Below, piece by piece: positions 34,903-45,232 of a DNA stretch of 64,000 nt. Position numbers and translations under genes: made by a program. Positions within the stretch are counted from its first letter, which is position 1, and the number at the start of each line of letters is the position of its first letter. Origin of the DNA: Symbiodinium natans (lineage: Eukaryota > Sar > Dinophyceae > Suessiales > Symbiodiniaceae); assembly GCA_905221605.1 (NCBI GenBank), contig CAJNDS010000372.1, positions 50,001 through 114,000 on the forward strand. The letters run 5' to 3'. The notes under the pieces are model-generated. The model saw only the letters and a list, made by a program, of their open reading frames with translations. It was not told where the DNA came from and did not search any database.

Positions 34903-35240
34903 TAAACCCTAAACCCTAAACCCTAAACCCTAAACCCTAAACCCCACGGCTTGCCCCTAAACCTGAGCCGGGCAGCTTGATGATCGTCTTCTCGAGGATG
35001 ACGGTCTCCATCGGCTCTTGGGCTTCCGTCCTGGCGCTAGAGGGTGCCAATTTCGGGGGGTTTTTTTGAGGGTTTGGGGTTTAGAGCTTGGTGCTTAAGG
35101 TTTAGGGTGTCGGGGGTTTGAGGGTTTTGGGGTTTAGGGTTCAGGGCTTAGTTTGGGAAATCATTGAAGGGGGCAGACCAGACCATTTTGGCTTTTGGGG
35201 GTTTAGCGCTTAGGGCTCGGGTTTAGGGCTCGGGCTTCGG
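34903..35240. repeat. Telomere-type tracts
   Basis: Six CCCTAAA units at 34,903-34,945; degenerate TTTAGGG/TTTGGGG units at 35,055-35,150 and 35,195-35,240. Confidence 0.75.
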
Positions 35241-35473
35241 GGACGAAGATGGGCTAGCATGGACGCCGGCCATGCGTAAATTGCACAACAAGAGCATCGA
35301 AGGCTCTAGTCAGGTAAAGGTTCCTTTCCACCATTGATAAAGCTTGCGAATGCGTGTTCGAAACTTGGGGATGTTTGCCAAGGCCAACAAAAACGGGCAC
35401 TCAGATTTCTGGCCGGAGGATTTACGGATTCACACAATTTAAATTTCAGGCGGAGCGGGTCTGGGATCGGCTT

Positions 35474-35565
35474 GCTCACTCGTTGAACCCAAGCACCAAG
35501 TTAGCACCATCCTTCCCGTCCGTTTGCTGCACGTGCCCATCTTTTTGTCAGCTTCTCCGTGCAAA
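35474..35565 (-). CDS. Possible additional cyclase exon, frame-broken
   Basis: On the minus strand the reading GANLVLGFNE (ending about 35,480) matches the conserved pre-catalytic GALLALGFGE segment of alveolate class III cyclases (7 of 10). A coding-like start (MLVICTEKLTK) lies just before it in a frame that differs by 1 nt at an A run. It would fit immediately upstream of the exon at 33,839. Frame breaks make this either a decayed exon or affected by sequencing error. Confidence 0.35.
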
Positions 35566-35686
35566 TCACGAGCATGCTGCCTAGCTACCGGAACCGATTG
35601 CTGCGGGCCCCTTCCACCCAAACCGTTCCCTGGTTGCAGGTATTACAGCAGATTGCCCCGGAGCACTCTTGCAAGTTGCCGCATAT

Positions 35687-35783
35687 GGGGGTTTACGAAA
35701 CAAGGGTCCTCGAGTATAGACCCCCCTATTCCGATCCCTTCTCATAAGGAGCCCAATAAGGTACCCCTAGTGCCGGAAACCCC
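35687..35783. mobile_element. Fold-back element, family B
   Basis: Left end GGGGGTTTACGAAACAAGGG, right end GTGCCGGAAACCCC. Aligns over its whole length with 16,458-16,559 and, inverted, with 51,868-51,972. It directly abuts a short CCCTAAA tract at its right end. Confidence 0.72.
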
Positions 35784-35897
35784 TAAACCCTAAACCCTAA
35801 ACCCTAAATCCCCATACGTCAAGATGGGCTCACTTGAAGGGCCGCAGGGCTTCCACGCCTTCCGGAGGCCACAGAAAAGCAGGACACGGTTTGGTTT

Positions 35898-36000
35898 AGG
35901 GATTAAGGTTTAGGGTTTAGGGTCTAGGGTCTAGGGTCTAGGGTTTTCGGGTTTACGGTTTAGGGTTTACGGTTTAGGGTTTAGGGTTTAGGGTTTAGCG
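35898..36000 (-). repeat. TTTAGGG array overlapping the 3' end of the epimerase gene
   Basis: TTTAGGG with GGTCTAG and TTTACGG variants. Its rightmost units provide the last codons and the TAA stop of the minus-strand epimerase gene. Confidence 0.9.
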
Positions 36001-38749
36001 TCTCGGGCTGTGCAGGGCAAGCCGCACGAGACAAGCGTGTGGTAGTCACACTTCCCACCAGCGATCGCCTCCGCCAGCAAGACCCTCTCTCTGGTCACGA
36101 GACTCTGAACTTGGTCACACATGGCCTTCTCGTCGTTCGTCCGCTCGTTGCTGCGGGACATCTTGAAGCACAGCCAACCTCAACAAGAGAATGCACGCTG
36201 GACCATCGAGAAGACAAGCTTATTAATGTAGAGCCTACCGAGCCTCTCGACACCCCAAAACAGATACCAGAGCAGCGGTGCGGCCGCCGTGCTCATGATC
36301 CACCCAGTGCTTCCAGCAGTACTGCCAAAGGCAGACGTACTTCTCGATGTACTTCGGGTCCTTTGTGGCCTTGAAGGTTTGCACTCCACGCAACGAACTG
36401 CCGAAACCAACACAAATCTTGCCTCAAACTGGCCAGGGCACTTCGTAAAGCAAGGAAGCCGTGGCGATGGACTCACCCTGCACCTTGGTTTGCTGCGGTT
36501 TCGGGTACGCTCCCTGTCGCTCCCTGTCACTCCTTGGCACTATGTGCACGATTCGAAGTGGAGCCCGAGCTGTGCACCCAGAAGTACTTCTCGCTATCAC
36601 ACCATTTCCTGGGAGGGACTAACAAGGATCACAAGTACCTGAGGACCTAGACAGGTTCTCCAGCCTGTTGCCAGCCGTGAACCGACTCAGAAGGGCTGAG
36701 AGCACGCAGTCCTGTCCGGGCCAAAGCCATACACGAGGCCACCGTGGCACTCGTCCCATGACAGCTCCCAGGCCCCGTCGAAGAGCTCCTGGCTTTGGTA
36801 TGTTTAAGTGGGTAGCCCCGTTTCAGAACTGCCACACAAAGCCAGCACTATGAAAAGCCCAACTGTCCACTCCCTAGACATACGGCATCCATTAAGAGTG
36901 CTGATTCGAAGCCCAGCCTTCGCACGGTTGACCATCCAGAACTTGGGTCTGTGGCGGTAGATATTCAGAAGGTTCTTTGCCCACTCAATCCTTGCAGGAT
37001 GCAGCTATCTCTCATTTCTCCCGCATACACTCCTACAGTGCTGCCTTTTAAGCAACAGCTGTTGTCATGCGCCGCACCCTAAACCAGCCAACTCAGACCG
37101 CAAAACTTGGATTCACCCAAAACCTCTCACAGGCGCTGATGCCCAGGCTGGAAGCCCCAAGGTCTGTAGATATTGGTCGGGTCGTTCTTGTTGTACTCCT
37201 GGGTGCTCGGGGCATCACTCGCAAAAAGCGCAAGATGCTGAGGGATCCAAGAAGCCCAGTCGATCTCAAAATTCACATCGTAGTGCTCCCAGACAAAGCC
37301 TCCGCCTCTGATACGAATGCAATCCAGAGCAACCCGCAAGCAACCCGCACCTCTCCCCGCAGGATCGACAAGGCCCTGAGAGGGCACCCAGTGCACGACG
37401 ATTGGCAGCCCCCCGCCTTTCGCAGCGAGCTTCCTCGGAACCCGTGAGCTTCGGAGTTTCGCAGCACTCGGCACTCCCCCCCCCCCCCCCCCCCCCCCCC
37501 AAAAAAAAGCTCAACCCTTGCTTTCCTGAATCCCTGAAACCTGTCTGAAACCAATCTGAAACCAAAAGCCCTTCAAACCCCAAACTTCCTCAACCTTGGA
37601 TGCCTCGGCTCCTACTCGACTCGATTCGATGGCTCCCGTTTTGGCTCTCCTTTTGTCCGAGATGCGCCGCGAAGGTCTCGGCAAGCACTTCGGCGCGGTC
37701 AAGATAGCCTTGGGGCTGAAGGGCTTCCCGGGCTTAGGGGGTTCTAAGGTGGAGGGGCTTCAAAGGCTTAGGAGTTCCCGGGCTTAGGGGTTGCAAGGTG
37801 AAGGGCTTCGAGGCTTGAGGCTTAGGAGGACTTAAAAGCTTAAGGCTTTGAGTGTCTCCTGGGGCTTCGGGGGGACGTCACATGGGCGAGGCGCGCGTCT
37901 CCTTCGTTGCTTCGTAGGCAGCAATGAGCGCCTGGCAGGTCGGTCAGAGGCCACCTAGCTTGGAAGGGTGGAACGAGGATGACTAAGAGAACTTTTTCAT
38001 AAGTTATAAGTTGAACATGCAGTGCAACAACAATGAATGTTTATGTAAAGCAGCATACGTTTCTTGAGCGTATTGCACTTGCCGCCGGTCATTTTTTTAA
38101 TTGCGTTTTGGACACAACTGGCGTCTTGCGAAATTTAACAGATTTCATCTATTGGAATGAAGTAAGCTCAGCAACAATACTCTTAATCAGATACCAAGAT
38201 TTCGGTGGACATTAGAAGGAGCCGACTAGTAGTTCAGCAAATCAGAGTATTTGGTTCTTCTTGGCTTTTCCAATGCTTCTGCAAACCAGCCTTCAACCAA
38301 ACATGGTACAGACCAGTATTTGTGTAGAGCTCTGCTTGCAAACGTGCCGAAACACCCTAAACCCTAAACCCTGAATGGCAAACACGGTCTTTCTGAGGAC
38401 AGCACCTGAAGCATTCAGAAATATAGGTCAGGTGGGGGCGGGGGCGGGGGCGGGAGTGCCATGTTTATCTGTGTATTTACCTATTTGTTTATTTACATGC
38501 GTAGATATATATATATATACACATATACGACTAGTATCATGGGCTCCGAATTACAAGCCCCTGATTGTGATGGTTATTTGGCACAACCATTAGCTGCTTT
38601 TTTTTTTAGTCCTTTCTAATAGTCCGGGCCGTTCAAGGTTAAAGTTTGAACTTGAGGGAATGAAAATCGGACTAGTAATGTGGCCCGTGGCACACCTCGC
38701 GACAGGGACGGGTAGATCTTGGGGGGGGGGGGGGGGCGAGCATATGCGC

Positions 38750-38795
<46 letters not shown>

Positions 38796-39857
38796 TATAT
38801 ATAATTATATTGTGTATACTTAGACTTAGGATTTCCCCCCTAAAAAAAGACACGTGTCAAGGCGCCTCACACATGTGCATGTTGGAGTTCTGGCCCCGGT
38901 AGCTATTGTCGACGACGCCTCCCCGAGTCTCCCGTTCGAAACTCCCAAAAGGATCCCAGAAGCAGGCTTGCGCAGACACAAAACGCAGCATCTCGTGTGA
39001 GGTGGCGGGGGGCGAGCCGAGATCTCCACCCGCGCCTTCTGCGCTGATGGTGTCGAGGTACGCGCCCCTCAGCATGAGGGCCGGCCATGAACCCCACGCA
39101 ACCCTACGCCTGGGCTGCACCTGGGCCTATCTGGAGTGTCACCGTACACCCTGGCAAGGCACTTGTCAGGCAGCCAAAATTTGCGCTCCAGCAGGTCGAA
39201 CACTCGACCCACATCCGCATTGTCCTTGGCCACCTGGAATCGGCGTACGCTGCGCCGGGCTGTGCCGCAGCTCGCAGAATACATGTTTTTCAACCAGGGA
39301 GCCCCTGCTGCACGAGCTGCAGCATGAGCCGCCAAGATGAAAGCGTAACCATAAGCCTGCTCCACCATGTCCTGCAAGTTGGCACCAACTCACTGCACAC
39401 ACGTTCAAAGGCTGTTTTGTTCCCTTCCCTACTTTCAAATCCTCAGGCTTGTGGTTCCGCACCGTGAAGGCGTAGCTCTGCTTTGCTGGGATGTAGTGCA
39501 CCTTCTCTATGTACCTTTGCAACAGTTTTGCAGCCATTTACTTCGCCACACGATGCTCCACAAACAGATAAGGCCTGCTCGGCAGAAGCGCAGCAAGCCA
39601 CTCAAAACCACACGGACGTGTGCCACGCTTATCTGCCACATGATGCATGAAGCCTGTCAGCTCCAACAACACCATCAGCACCAGCTCGGCCTCGACGCCC
39701 TCGGGCTCGTTCTCAGCTCCCCCTCGCCCTTGCCCTCCCCCTCCTCCGCCCCCTCGCCCTCGCCCTTGCCCCTCGCCCTCGCCCTCGCCCTCGCCCCCGC
39801 CCCTGCCCTCGCCCTCGCCGTCCCATCATCATCATCATCATCATATTATTATTATTC

Positions 39858-39888
<31 letters not shown>

Positions 39889-40078
39889 CATTATTATTAC
39901 TATTATCATGACTATTATTACTATTCTATTTTTATTCGTATTAGTATTATTATGATTATTTACCATTATTTCATGTTTATTATTATTTTCTTCTTATTCA
40001 TCTTCATCTTCGTCTTCATCTGCATCTTCATCATCATCATCATCATCGTCGTCATCATCATCATCATCGTCATCATCG

Positions 40079-40115
<37 letters not shown>

Positions 40116-41012
40116 CATCATCATGAATCATGATCATCGTCACCGGATGGCTGCCACCACTCCTACACGAAACTGTTTTGCAGCCAGTCTGCTCCAGCCC
40201 GTGGCGCCCGATCTCCACCAGCTTCGGATCTTGCAGCAGCTTGCCGGCAAGCATGAAGTTGATGACCTGGGCGTTCCACTGGCGGCTCAGCTCTCACACA
40301 TAGGCTCCTGAATCCATCGGTGAGCGCAGAGTCACCGGAGCCCTACTACACCCTCGAGGCACCCACCATCCGCGAGCTCGACACGATCTGCCGGAACTCT
40401 GGGTTAAACTTCCTCCGGTCGCACATGGGTTGGCGTTTTTGGTGGCAGGTCATTTGGAGAACTGGGTGCAACTGTATGAGATTTAGCCCCCTTTTGTAGG
40501 GCCCTCGTCGTCTTGGGTCCGGGGGAGGGCTGCCTCCCATCAATGTAGAAGCTCTGGAAGAAGCCGCCGCTGGGGTCCAACGCCCTGAGGACTTGCTGGG
40601 GAAACGGTGCCAGGGCGCCACAAGCCCAAACAGCAAAACCGCACGACACCCCTCAATCCCAAAGCCGCCAAAGGCCTCTCAGCCGGAGCCTCAAAATTTG
40701 GAAAAGCCTCAAGCTACCGAGCCTTGGCTGGTAGAAGCCAATGATGTCGCGGATATGCTTCGTCAAAAACTCCTAATCTTTCTGGGCTTCGGGCTTAGGG
40801 AGGTTGGCAATGTGAAGTTCGGGGTTTTGGGCGTTAGGCTTCAGGGCGGTCACATCCTGCAATCACTTCCCGAGCGCATGGCACGTTAACAGATCCTTTC
40901 TGAGAGCTTTGAGGCGACTTTGCCACCCTAAACCCCAAACCCTAAACCCTAACTCCTTGCTGAAGAAGTTGTCCGGGTTGTTCCGAGGCTTCTTCTTTGC
41001 TGGCTCCGCCAT
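35988..41012 (-). CDS. N-acylglucosamine 2-epimerase (AGE/YihS) superfamily protein, 21 exons
   Basis: Exons: 41012-40956, 40772-40723, 40584-40534, 40412-40367, 40266-40190, 39514-39433, 39371-39303, 39233-39121, 39067-39036, 38918-38866, 37931-37895, 37708-37658, 37305-37256, 37198-37137, 36990-36918, 36788-36712, 36608-36578, 36483-36442, 36369-36288, 36178-36111, 36068-35988. They sum to 1284 nt: 427 codons plus stop, all phases compatible, close to the family's usual 400-430. The product follows AGE sugar isomerases end to end: FYQPRALDPSGGFF, RGQNSNMHMCEA, GGGFVWEHYDVN, YRPWGFQPGHQ, GGLVYGFGPD, KYFWVQGES, HWVDHEHG, GGKCDYH. The family's three catalytic histidines are kept (about H207, H276, H411). 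These (alpha/alpha)6-barrel enzymes interconvert free or sulfonated hexoses; substrate is not predictable here. Donors: 10 GC, 6 GT, 4 GA; all 20 acceptors are AG|G. The stop codon lies inside a telomere repeat. No signal peptide, so probably cytosolic. Confidence 0.85.
37476..37508. repeat. Homopolymer C25-A8
   Basis: 25 C followed by 8 A, within an intron of the epimerase gene; assembly length here is unreliable. Confidence 0.95.
38719..38815. repeat. G run and AT microsatellite
   Basis: About 16 G followed by CATATGCGCA and alternating AT, in the long (934-bp) intron of the epimerase gene. Confidence 0.9.
39719..40125. repeat. CCCTCG hexamer, ATT and ATC triplet microsatellites
   Basis: CCCTCG/CCCTTG units at 39,719-39,822, CAT at 39,826-39,843, ATT at about 39,843-39,990, ATC/CGT at 40,003-40,125. 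All lie in one 675-bp intron of the epimerase gene and give artefactual poly-Asp or poly-Ile ORFs. Confidence 0.95.
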
Positions 41013-41382
41013 TGCCACGGGCTGTTTAAGCCACTAAATCAATTCGTTTAGGCCTTGCTAAACCCCAACCAAGACTTGATGGAAGCGCTTTGTGGGCAAG
41101 CACAGATCATGAAGAAGTCTAACAGGTAGGCGGGTCTTCCACCTTCATGAGAAAACGTCTGGCTTCTGCTGCTCACATCTCAGCCAACGCTGCAGACCAG
41201 GTCGCGTGCCTATGACGAACAACCCCCCCAGCGGAGGAGCTTAGGAGCTCTCCAAGCCCTCGAAGGGACAAGAACTCCCTGTTTGTTTTCGGGGGGTCCA
41301 ATATATACCCTTAATTCAGGAATGGATCTTAACTTTGCGGTATTGGGCTCTGCGGATCCCCAAAAGCCCTCAAGCCCCAAAA

Positions 41383-41495
41383 CTTGGGATGCTCCCCCGT
41401 GCACTAGCAATCCTTAAAAAAAGGGCTTCTAGTAATTACCCCCAACTATTTTAAGGGCTGTTAGGAGAAAGGGAGGGGGGGGGAAACATGCCAAC
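41383..41495. mobile_element. Fold-back element, family A (intron-like boundaries)
   Basis: Left TTGGGATGCTCCCCC and right GGGGGAAACATGCCAA are inverse; inner arms pair partly. On the minus strand it starts GTTGGC and ends CATCCCAAG, as at 50,328-50,432. It lies between the cyclase exon at 41,607 and the start of the epimerase gene; the minus-strand reading is open on both sides, so use as an intron is possible but unproven. Confidence 0.65.
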
Positions 41496-41541
41496 CCCAA
41501 ACACCCTCTAAGTGACCCCCTGCCAGGGGCCTGCACAGCGC

Positions 41542-42483
41542 CCCGGGATCTTTCAGCTGCTTCCAGCGCGACTTGCTCTGCTCGGCCTTCTTCCGCCTTT
41601 CCCTCTCCTGTGCAGGAGGTGCAGGAGGCTCCGTTGGCCTTGACACGCCCTCTGTTAAAGAAGATTTGTCCCAAAAAATAGATATATCTGTGCTTTCTCT
41701 ATTCAGATACTCAGCTCCAAGTTCAGGGCTTTAAGGGTTTTGAGGGCTTTATGGGCGCTTTCAAGGTTCTAAGCGTGCTAAGGGTGCTAAGGGTGCTAAG
41801 GGTGCCAAGGGTGCTAAGGGTGCTAAGGGCTTTAAGGGCTTTAAGGGCTGTAAGGGCTTTAAGGGCTTTAAGGGCTTTAAAATCTCAAACCGGCGGAGCC
41901 GTGCCTCCCGCTGGAACTCGTCATCCGCCAGCTTCGTGGCGGCAAGTGGATTTGATCGGATGGCCTGCACATGACAGAATTTAGGGTTTGGGATCATGGC
42001 ACGTCGATGTCAGATTTCAGTGCGTGGGTGCGTTAGTGTAGGAGTGAGTGAGTGAGTGAGCGAGTGAGTGAGAACGGGTCCCTCTCGCCTTCTCGGCCCC
42101 TCCGCGTACGTCATCGGGGCCCCGGTACAAAATTCAACACTCCGGGCCCCTCAATCCGAGCAGGGTACTGCAGAGAAGTGTGTTCGGCTTCGGTTGGCAT
42201 GGTCGCTGGCAGTCTAACAAACACGCATGCACGCACGGCACCGGCAGCAGGACTGAGGGCAAATGAAATTTGGGTTGGTGCTCTTGCGGCTGCGCAAACT
42301 CAATCAGTGTCCCCTTGGCACGGTGGGGAAATATGCCTGAAGCTGAAGGCATCACCCCTCGACCGGAAAGGGGTGCACTTTGTGGTGCAGAGAGCCTTGC
42401 TCACCAACGCTTGGTCTACAATCCCTGGTCGCCACTGGTCGTTTCTTGCTTCACAGCTTGGCGGTGCTTAGAACATGCGCGCG

Positions 42484-42518
<35 letters not shown>

Positions 42519-42659
42519 GCTCAACTGAGGGTTCTTGGCCACCCCTCTCATGAAGCGAACCCGGCCAAGCTTGTCTTTCTGGACACCTGCCTCGACCTTC
42601 CGCATCATCTTCTCCACCGGCGCCAGAACAAGGGCCTCAACCCCACGCAGCTCCAGAGT
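41542..42659 (-). CDS. Class III cyclase, exons upstream of the catalytic domain
   Basis: Minus-strand exons 42,659-42,591 (GC donor), 41,964-41,905 (GC donor) and 41,607-41,542 (GC donor likely), all phase 0. The reading LVLAPVEKMMRKVE, then AIRSNPLAATKLADDEF, then ERERRKKAEQSKSRWKQ matches the linker that follows the membrane part of alveolate class III cyclases and precedes the LEKT...LALGFGE segment and catalytic domain. The next expected exons are not found before the epimerase gene begins at 41,012; matching catalytic exons appear beyond it at 35.5 kb (doubtful) and 33.84-32.97 kb. Either the epimerase gene is nested in a very large cyclase intron or these are pieces of two cyclase genes. 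The upstream membrane exons are not resolved. Confidence 0.6.
41764..41882. repeat. 9-bp minisatellite (GCTAAGGGT, then CTTTAAGGG)
   Basis: About six GCTAAGGGT units pass gradually into about six GGCTTTAAG units. It lies in the intron between cyclase exons 41,964-41,905 and 41,607-41,542. Confidence 0.9.
42036..42071. repeat. GAGT microsatellite
   Basis: About eight GAGT units; a CA microsatellite follows at 42,487-42,513. Both lie in an intron of the cyclase-like gene. Confidence 0.9.
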
Positions 42660-45230
42660 CTGAGAGAGCTTTTCAGGGTTTGACAATGCATAAACACCAC
42701 AGACGACTAAGGATAGTAGCAAGTAACAAGAACAAAAATAAAACAAAATAGTGCAGCGTTTCAAAGTTTAAAGGCGTGTGTGACGGGCAAGCTGGAGCTC
42801 CACTGCTCCACAAGCTGGAACTCCCGAAATGGTGTGGGAATACCTGAATACCCCCACAACCCCCACCCCCGCACCCGCTAGACCAGGACGTTTGGCGACG
42901 AGGGTGAGTATTCAGGATTGGCTTGTCTTCCAACAAGCCCGAGAGCTCCGAAACTCGCGGAGGTTGTCGACTTCCGAACCCACTGCCATGTGCGAGTCGG
43001 CTGTTCAAGGCAAAAGAGAGGGCTCATTGGCCTCCTGCATCAAGACGCGATTCGGAGTGGGTTTCCGTTCACTCCGAAGTCCCGAATCCTGCACCCTTAA
43101 GACCTGAGTCGTCCCCAATCCAACACGACCAAAACCCTAAGCCCTCACATCTCCAGCTCGGGCCGCGACGTTTGCTGTACTAGTAAACATGATGGAGGCA
43201 ATGCACAAGATGACGCAAATAAAGACCTTTGCGGGCGGGGTTTCATGAATACTTGAGTGCGTCCCTTGCCCATTTTGCTGCAGCCTCAGAACCATCTCGA
43301 AAGGAACACGGAAGTTCTGAGTTGAGTAAGATTGCGACAGTTGTCACAATGCTGAAGGCAGCCTGGCAACTTAGATACGCACAGGGAACACAGCCGATGG
43401 ACAGTGCTTGAGACACACAGCAGGTTGGCACGAGCTCCCGCGCCTCTGCTTGCACAAACGGCCGCAAATCGTAATAGAAGACGAAAAACCAAGATTGGGT
43501 ATACCTGCAGACCATCGGCCAGCAAAAACTGAAGACTGCGAGGCCTTCGCGGTTGTCTGAGAGGAGCACGCGCTGGCAGGCATCAGTCTCGGAACGACCC
43601 GTTCGACCTCCAGGCTTGCCATCCTACACCCTAAACCCTAAACCCTGAACCCTAAACCCTAAACCCTAAACCGGGGTTCAAAAGGGCAATGATCCCAAAC
43701 TCAGTGGGCTTTCGCCTGGTGTCGAGGAACGGTGGCGCAAACCGGCTGGCCTCCTGGTAGCGCAAGTCCGACGGACACGGCACTGGATGGTCTGCAGTGC
43801 TCAGCACCTGAAAAGCACCAGCCACTATCATAGTCATCATCTTTATAATTAAGACTCAGAATGTTAATAATTATTATTATTAGCAAAGGATACGTAATGA
43901 TCAAATGATAACAACCTATATTGACACACTTTTGGAGCCTGATGCACTGCGTGATACTTAGGAGCTGACTGAAACACCGATGATGAGATTCCCCTTGATG
44001 TCGCACTCGTTGGTCCAGTTCGCGGACAATCTCTGTACGACCTCGGAACGTCGCGAAGTTGTAGTACTTGCAAAGCCCAACGCATAGGATCAGGCTCCCT
44101 TGACCCTCAATTACATGTGCACGGGATCACATGTGGTCACTGCATCGCTGTCATTCTCAAAAATCTGCGTAGCTCTGGCCCCGAACATCATGGGCTTCTC
44201 TAGCGTCTCCGGGCAGGCTTGGCTTCACGCCTCGCGTGGCATGCTGCCGTAGGTGTAGAGCGCATTCCTCAGGGCTTTGCACAGAGGCATTGATCGGGCT
44301 GACGGTTTTAAGTTTTGCCTGTGAGTCCGGTCTTTAGGGTCTGCTTGCTTTGTGGCTTTCAGGGGCTCAGGAGAGAGGGCCCCGGCACAAAGCAAAGACT
44401 TCAGCCAAGCTTCTGCGTTGCCGCCGCCTCGTCGAATGCCAGCACCTACGGAATCCCAAGCTCCCGAGTTCTCTTGCGACAACTTCGAAGGCCACAGCCT
44501 GCCTCCGCTGGAGTCAGTGAAACACTCAAGGCTCTGTCTCGAAGCTGCGCTGGGTCTTGGCCCATGCCGGCGATGCCCACCTGAGAACAACGAGCGAACA
44601 AAGGACCACCTCTCTCACCTCCCGAACAGGAGGAGCAGAGTCGGCTGAAGTAAATCCCGAGCACCCGGCCCAGAAGGCATGGCTCAAGAAGAAGCGGGAA
44701 CAACTGGATATCTGCGTAGGGCACTCGCTCTTGCGACCTGCGGCAATCCCAGGCTCAACCGAAACCTTGCGCTGTGAGGCAGAGCTGACTGCCTGCTCTA
44801 TAAGTTGCAGAATCCAGAACCTTTGATGTAACCCGTGGCTTCCAGTGGCAAACCCTTTGTCGATGCTTCTTTGGGACTAGGGCCGAGGGTTTAAGCATGG
44901 ACGGGCAAATGATCTCCAGCTCAACACGGAACACGATCCTCCTCATCATCTTGGCCAGGGTTGGTACCAACAGGCAAGGATCGCTGGCCTGTGAACCAGT
45001 TGTGGTAGTAGAGCGTCCCCAGGACGGCCTCATTGAGCCAAGCTGATCGAGAGGCCAAGGAGGAGGCAACTAGAATCCCTATTAAGGACTGTTCGTATAA
45101 GGGGAAACATCCCAAGGTCTGCACCCCAAAACCCCAAACCAAAGATACCTTGCCCCTGGAGCCGCCACCTTGTCATATGCGGATCGCTGCGCTGGATCCG
45201 CCTCTGCCCGCTGGTACGCCTGCTTTGCAA
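42660..45230 (-). other. Coding-like islands, possibly 5' exons of the cyclase; not resolved
   Basis: Minus-strand stretches that look coding: about 44,985-45,050 (AVLGTLYYHNWFTG, GC donor), 44,000-44,070 (LCKYYNFATFRGRTEIVREL), 44,225-44,290 and 43,250-43,360. Their position upstream on the same strand would fit membrane-region exons of the cyclase, but no junction chain is proven. CCCTAAA tract at 43,625-43,672; AT-rich stretch at 43,840-43,920. Confidence 0.3.
45068..45116 (+). mobile_element. Family A fold-back element, right half only
   Basis: CCCTATTAAGGACTGTTCGT...GGGGAAACATCCCAAG matches the right half of the intron element at 50,328-50,432 (about 4 differences over 41 bp). The left half is absent. 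Read on the plus strand it ends in AAG|G, like an acceptor. Confidence 0.65.
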
Positions 45231-45232
45231 CC

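Noticed and set aside
40160-40200. Direct repeat GGCTGCAAAAC shared with 39,520-39,540 as the splice junction
   Set aside because: Joining at this 11-bp repeat shifts the frame to a stop; the GA donor at 40,189 with acceptor at 39,515 keeps the conserved protein in frame. The repeat remains an unexplained similarity inside the intron ends.
39367-40311. 314-codon plus-strand ORF
   Set aside because: Its bulk is translation of ATT/ATC/CCTCG microsatellites, and it is antisense to the epimerase exons.
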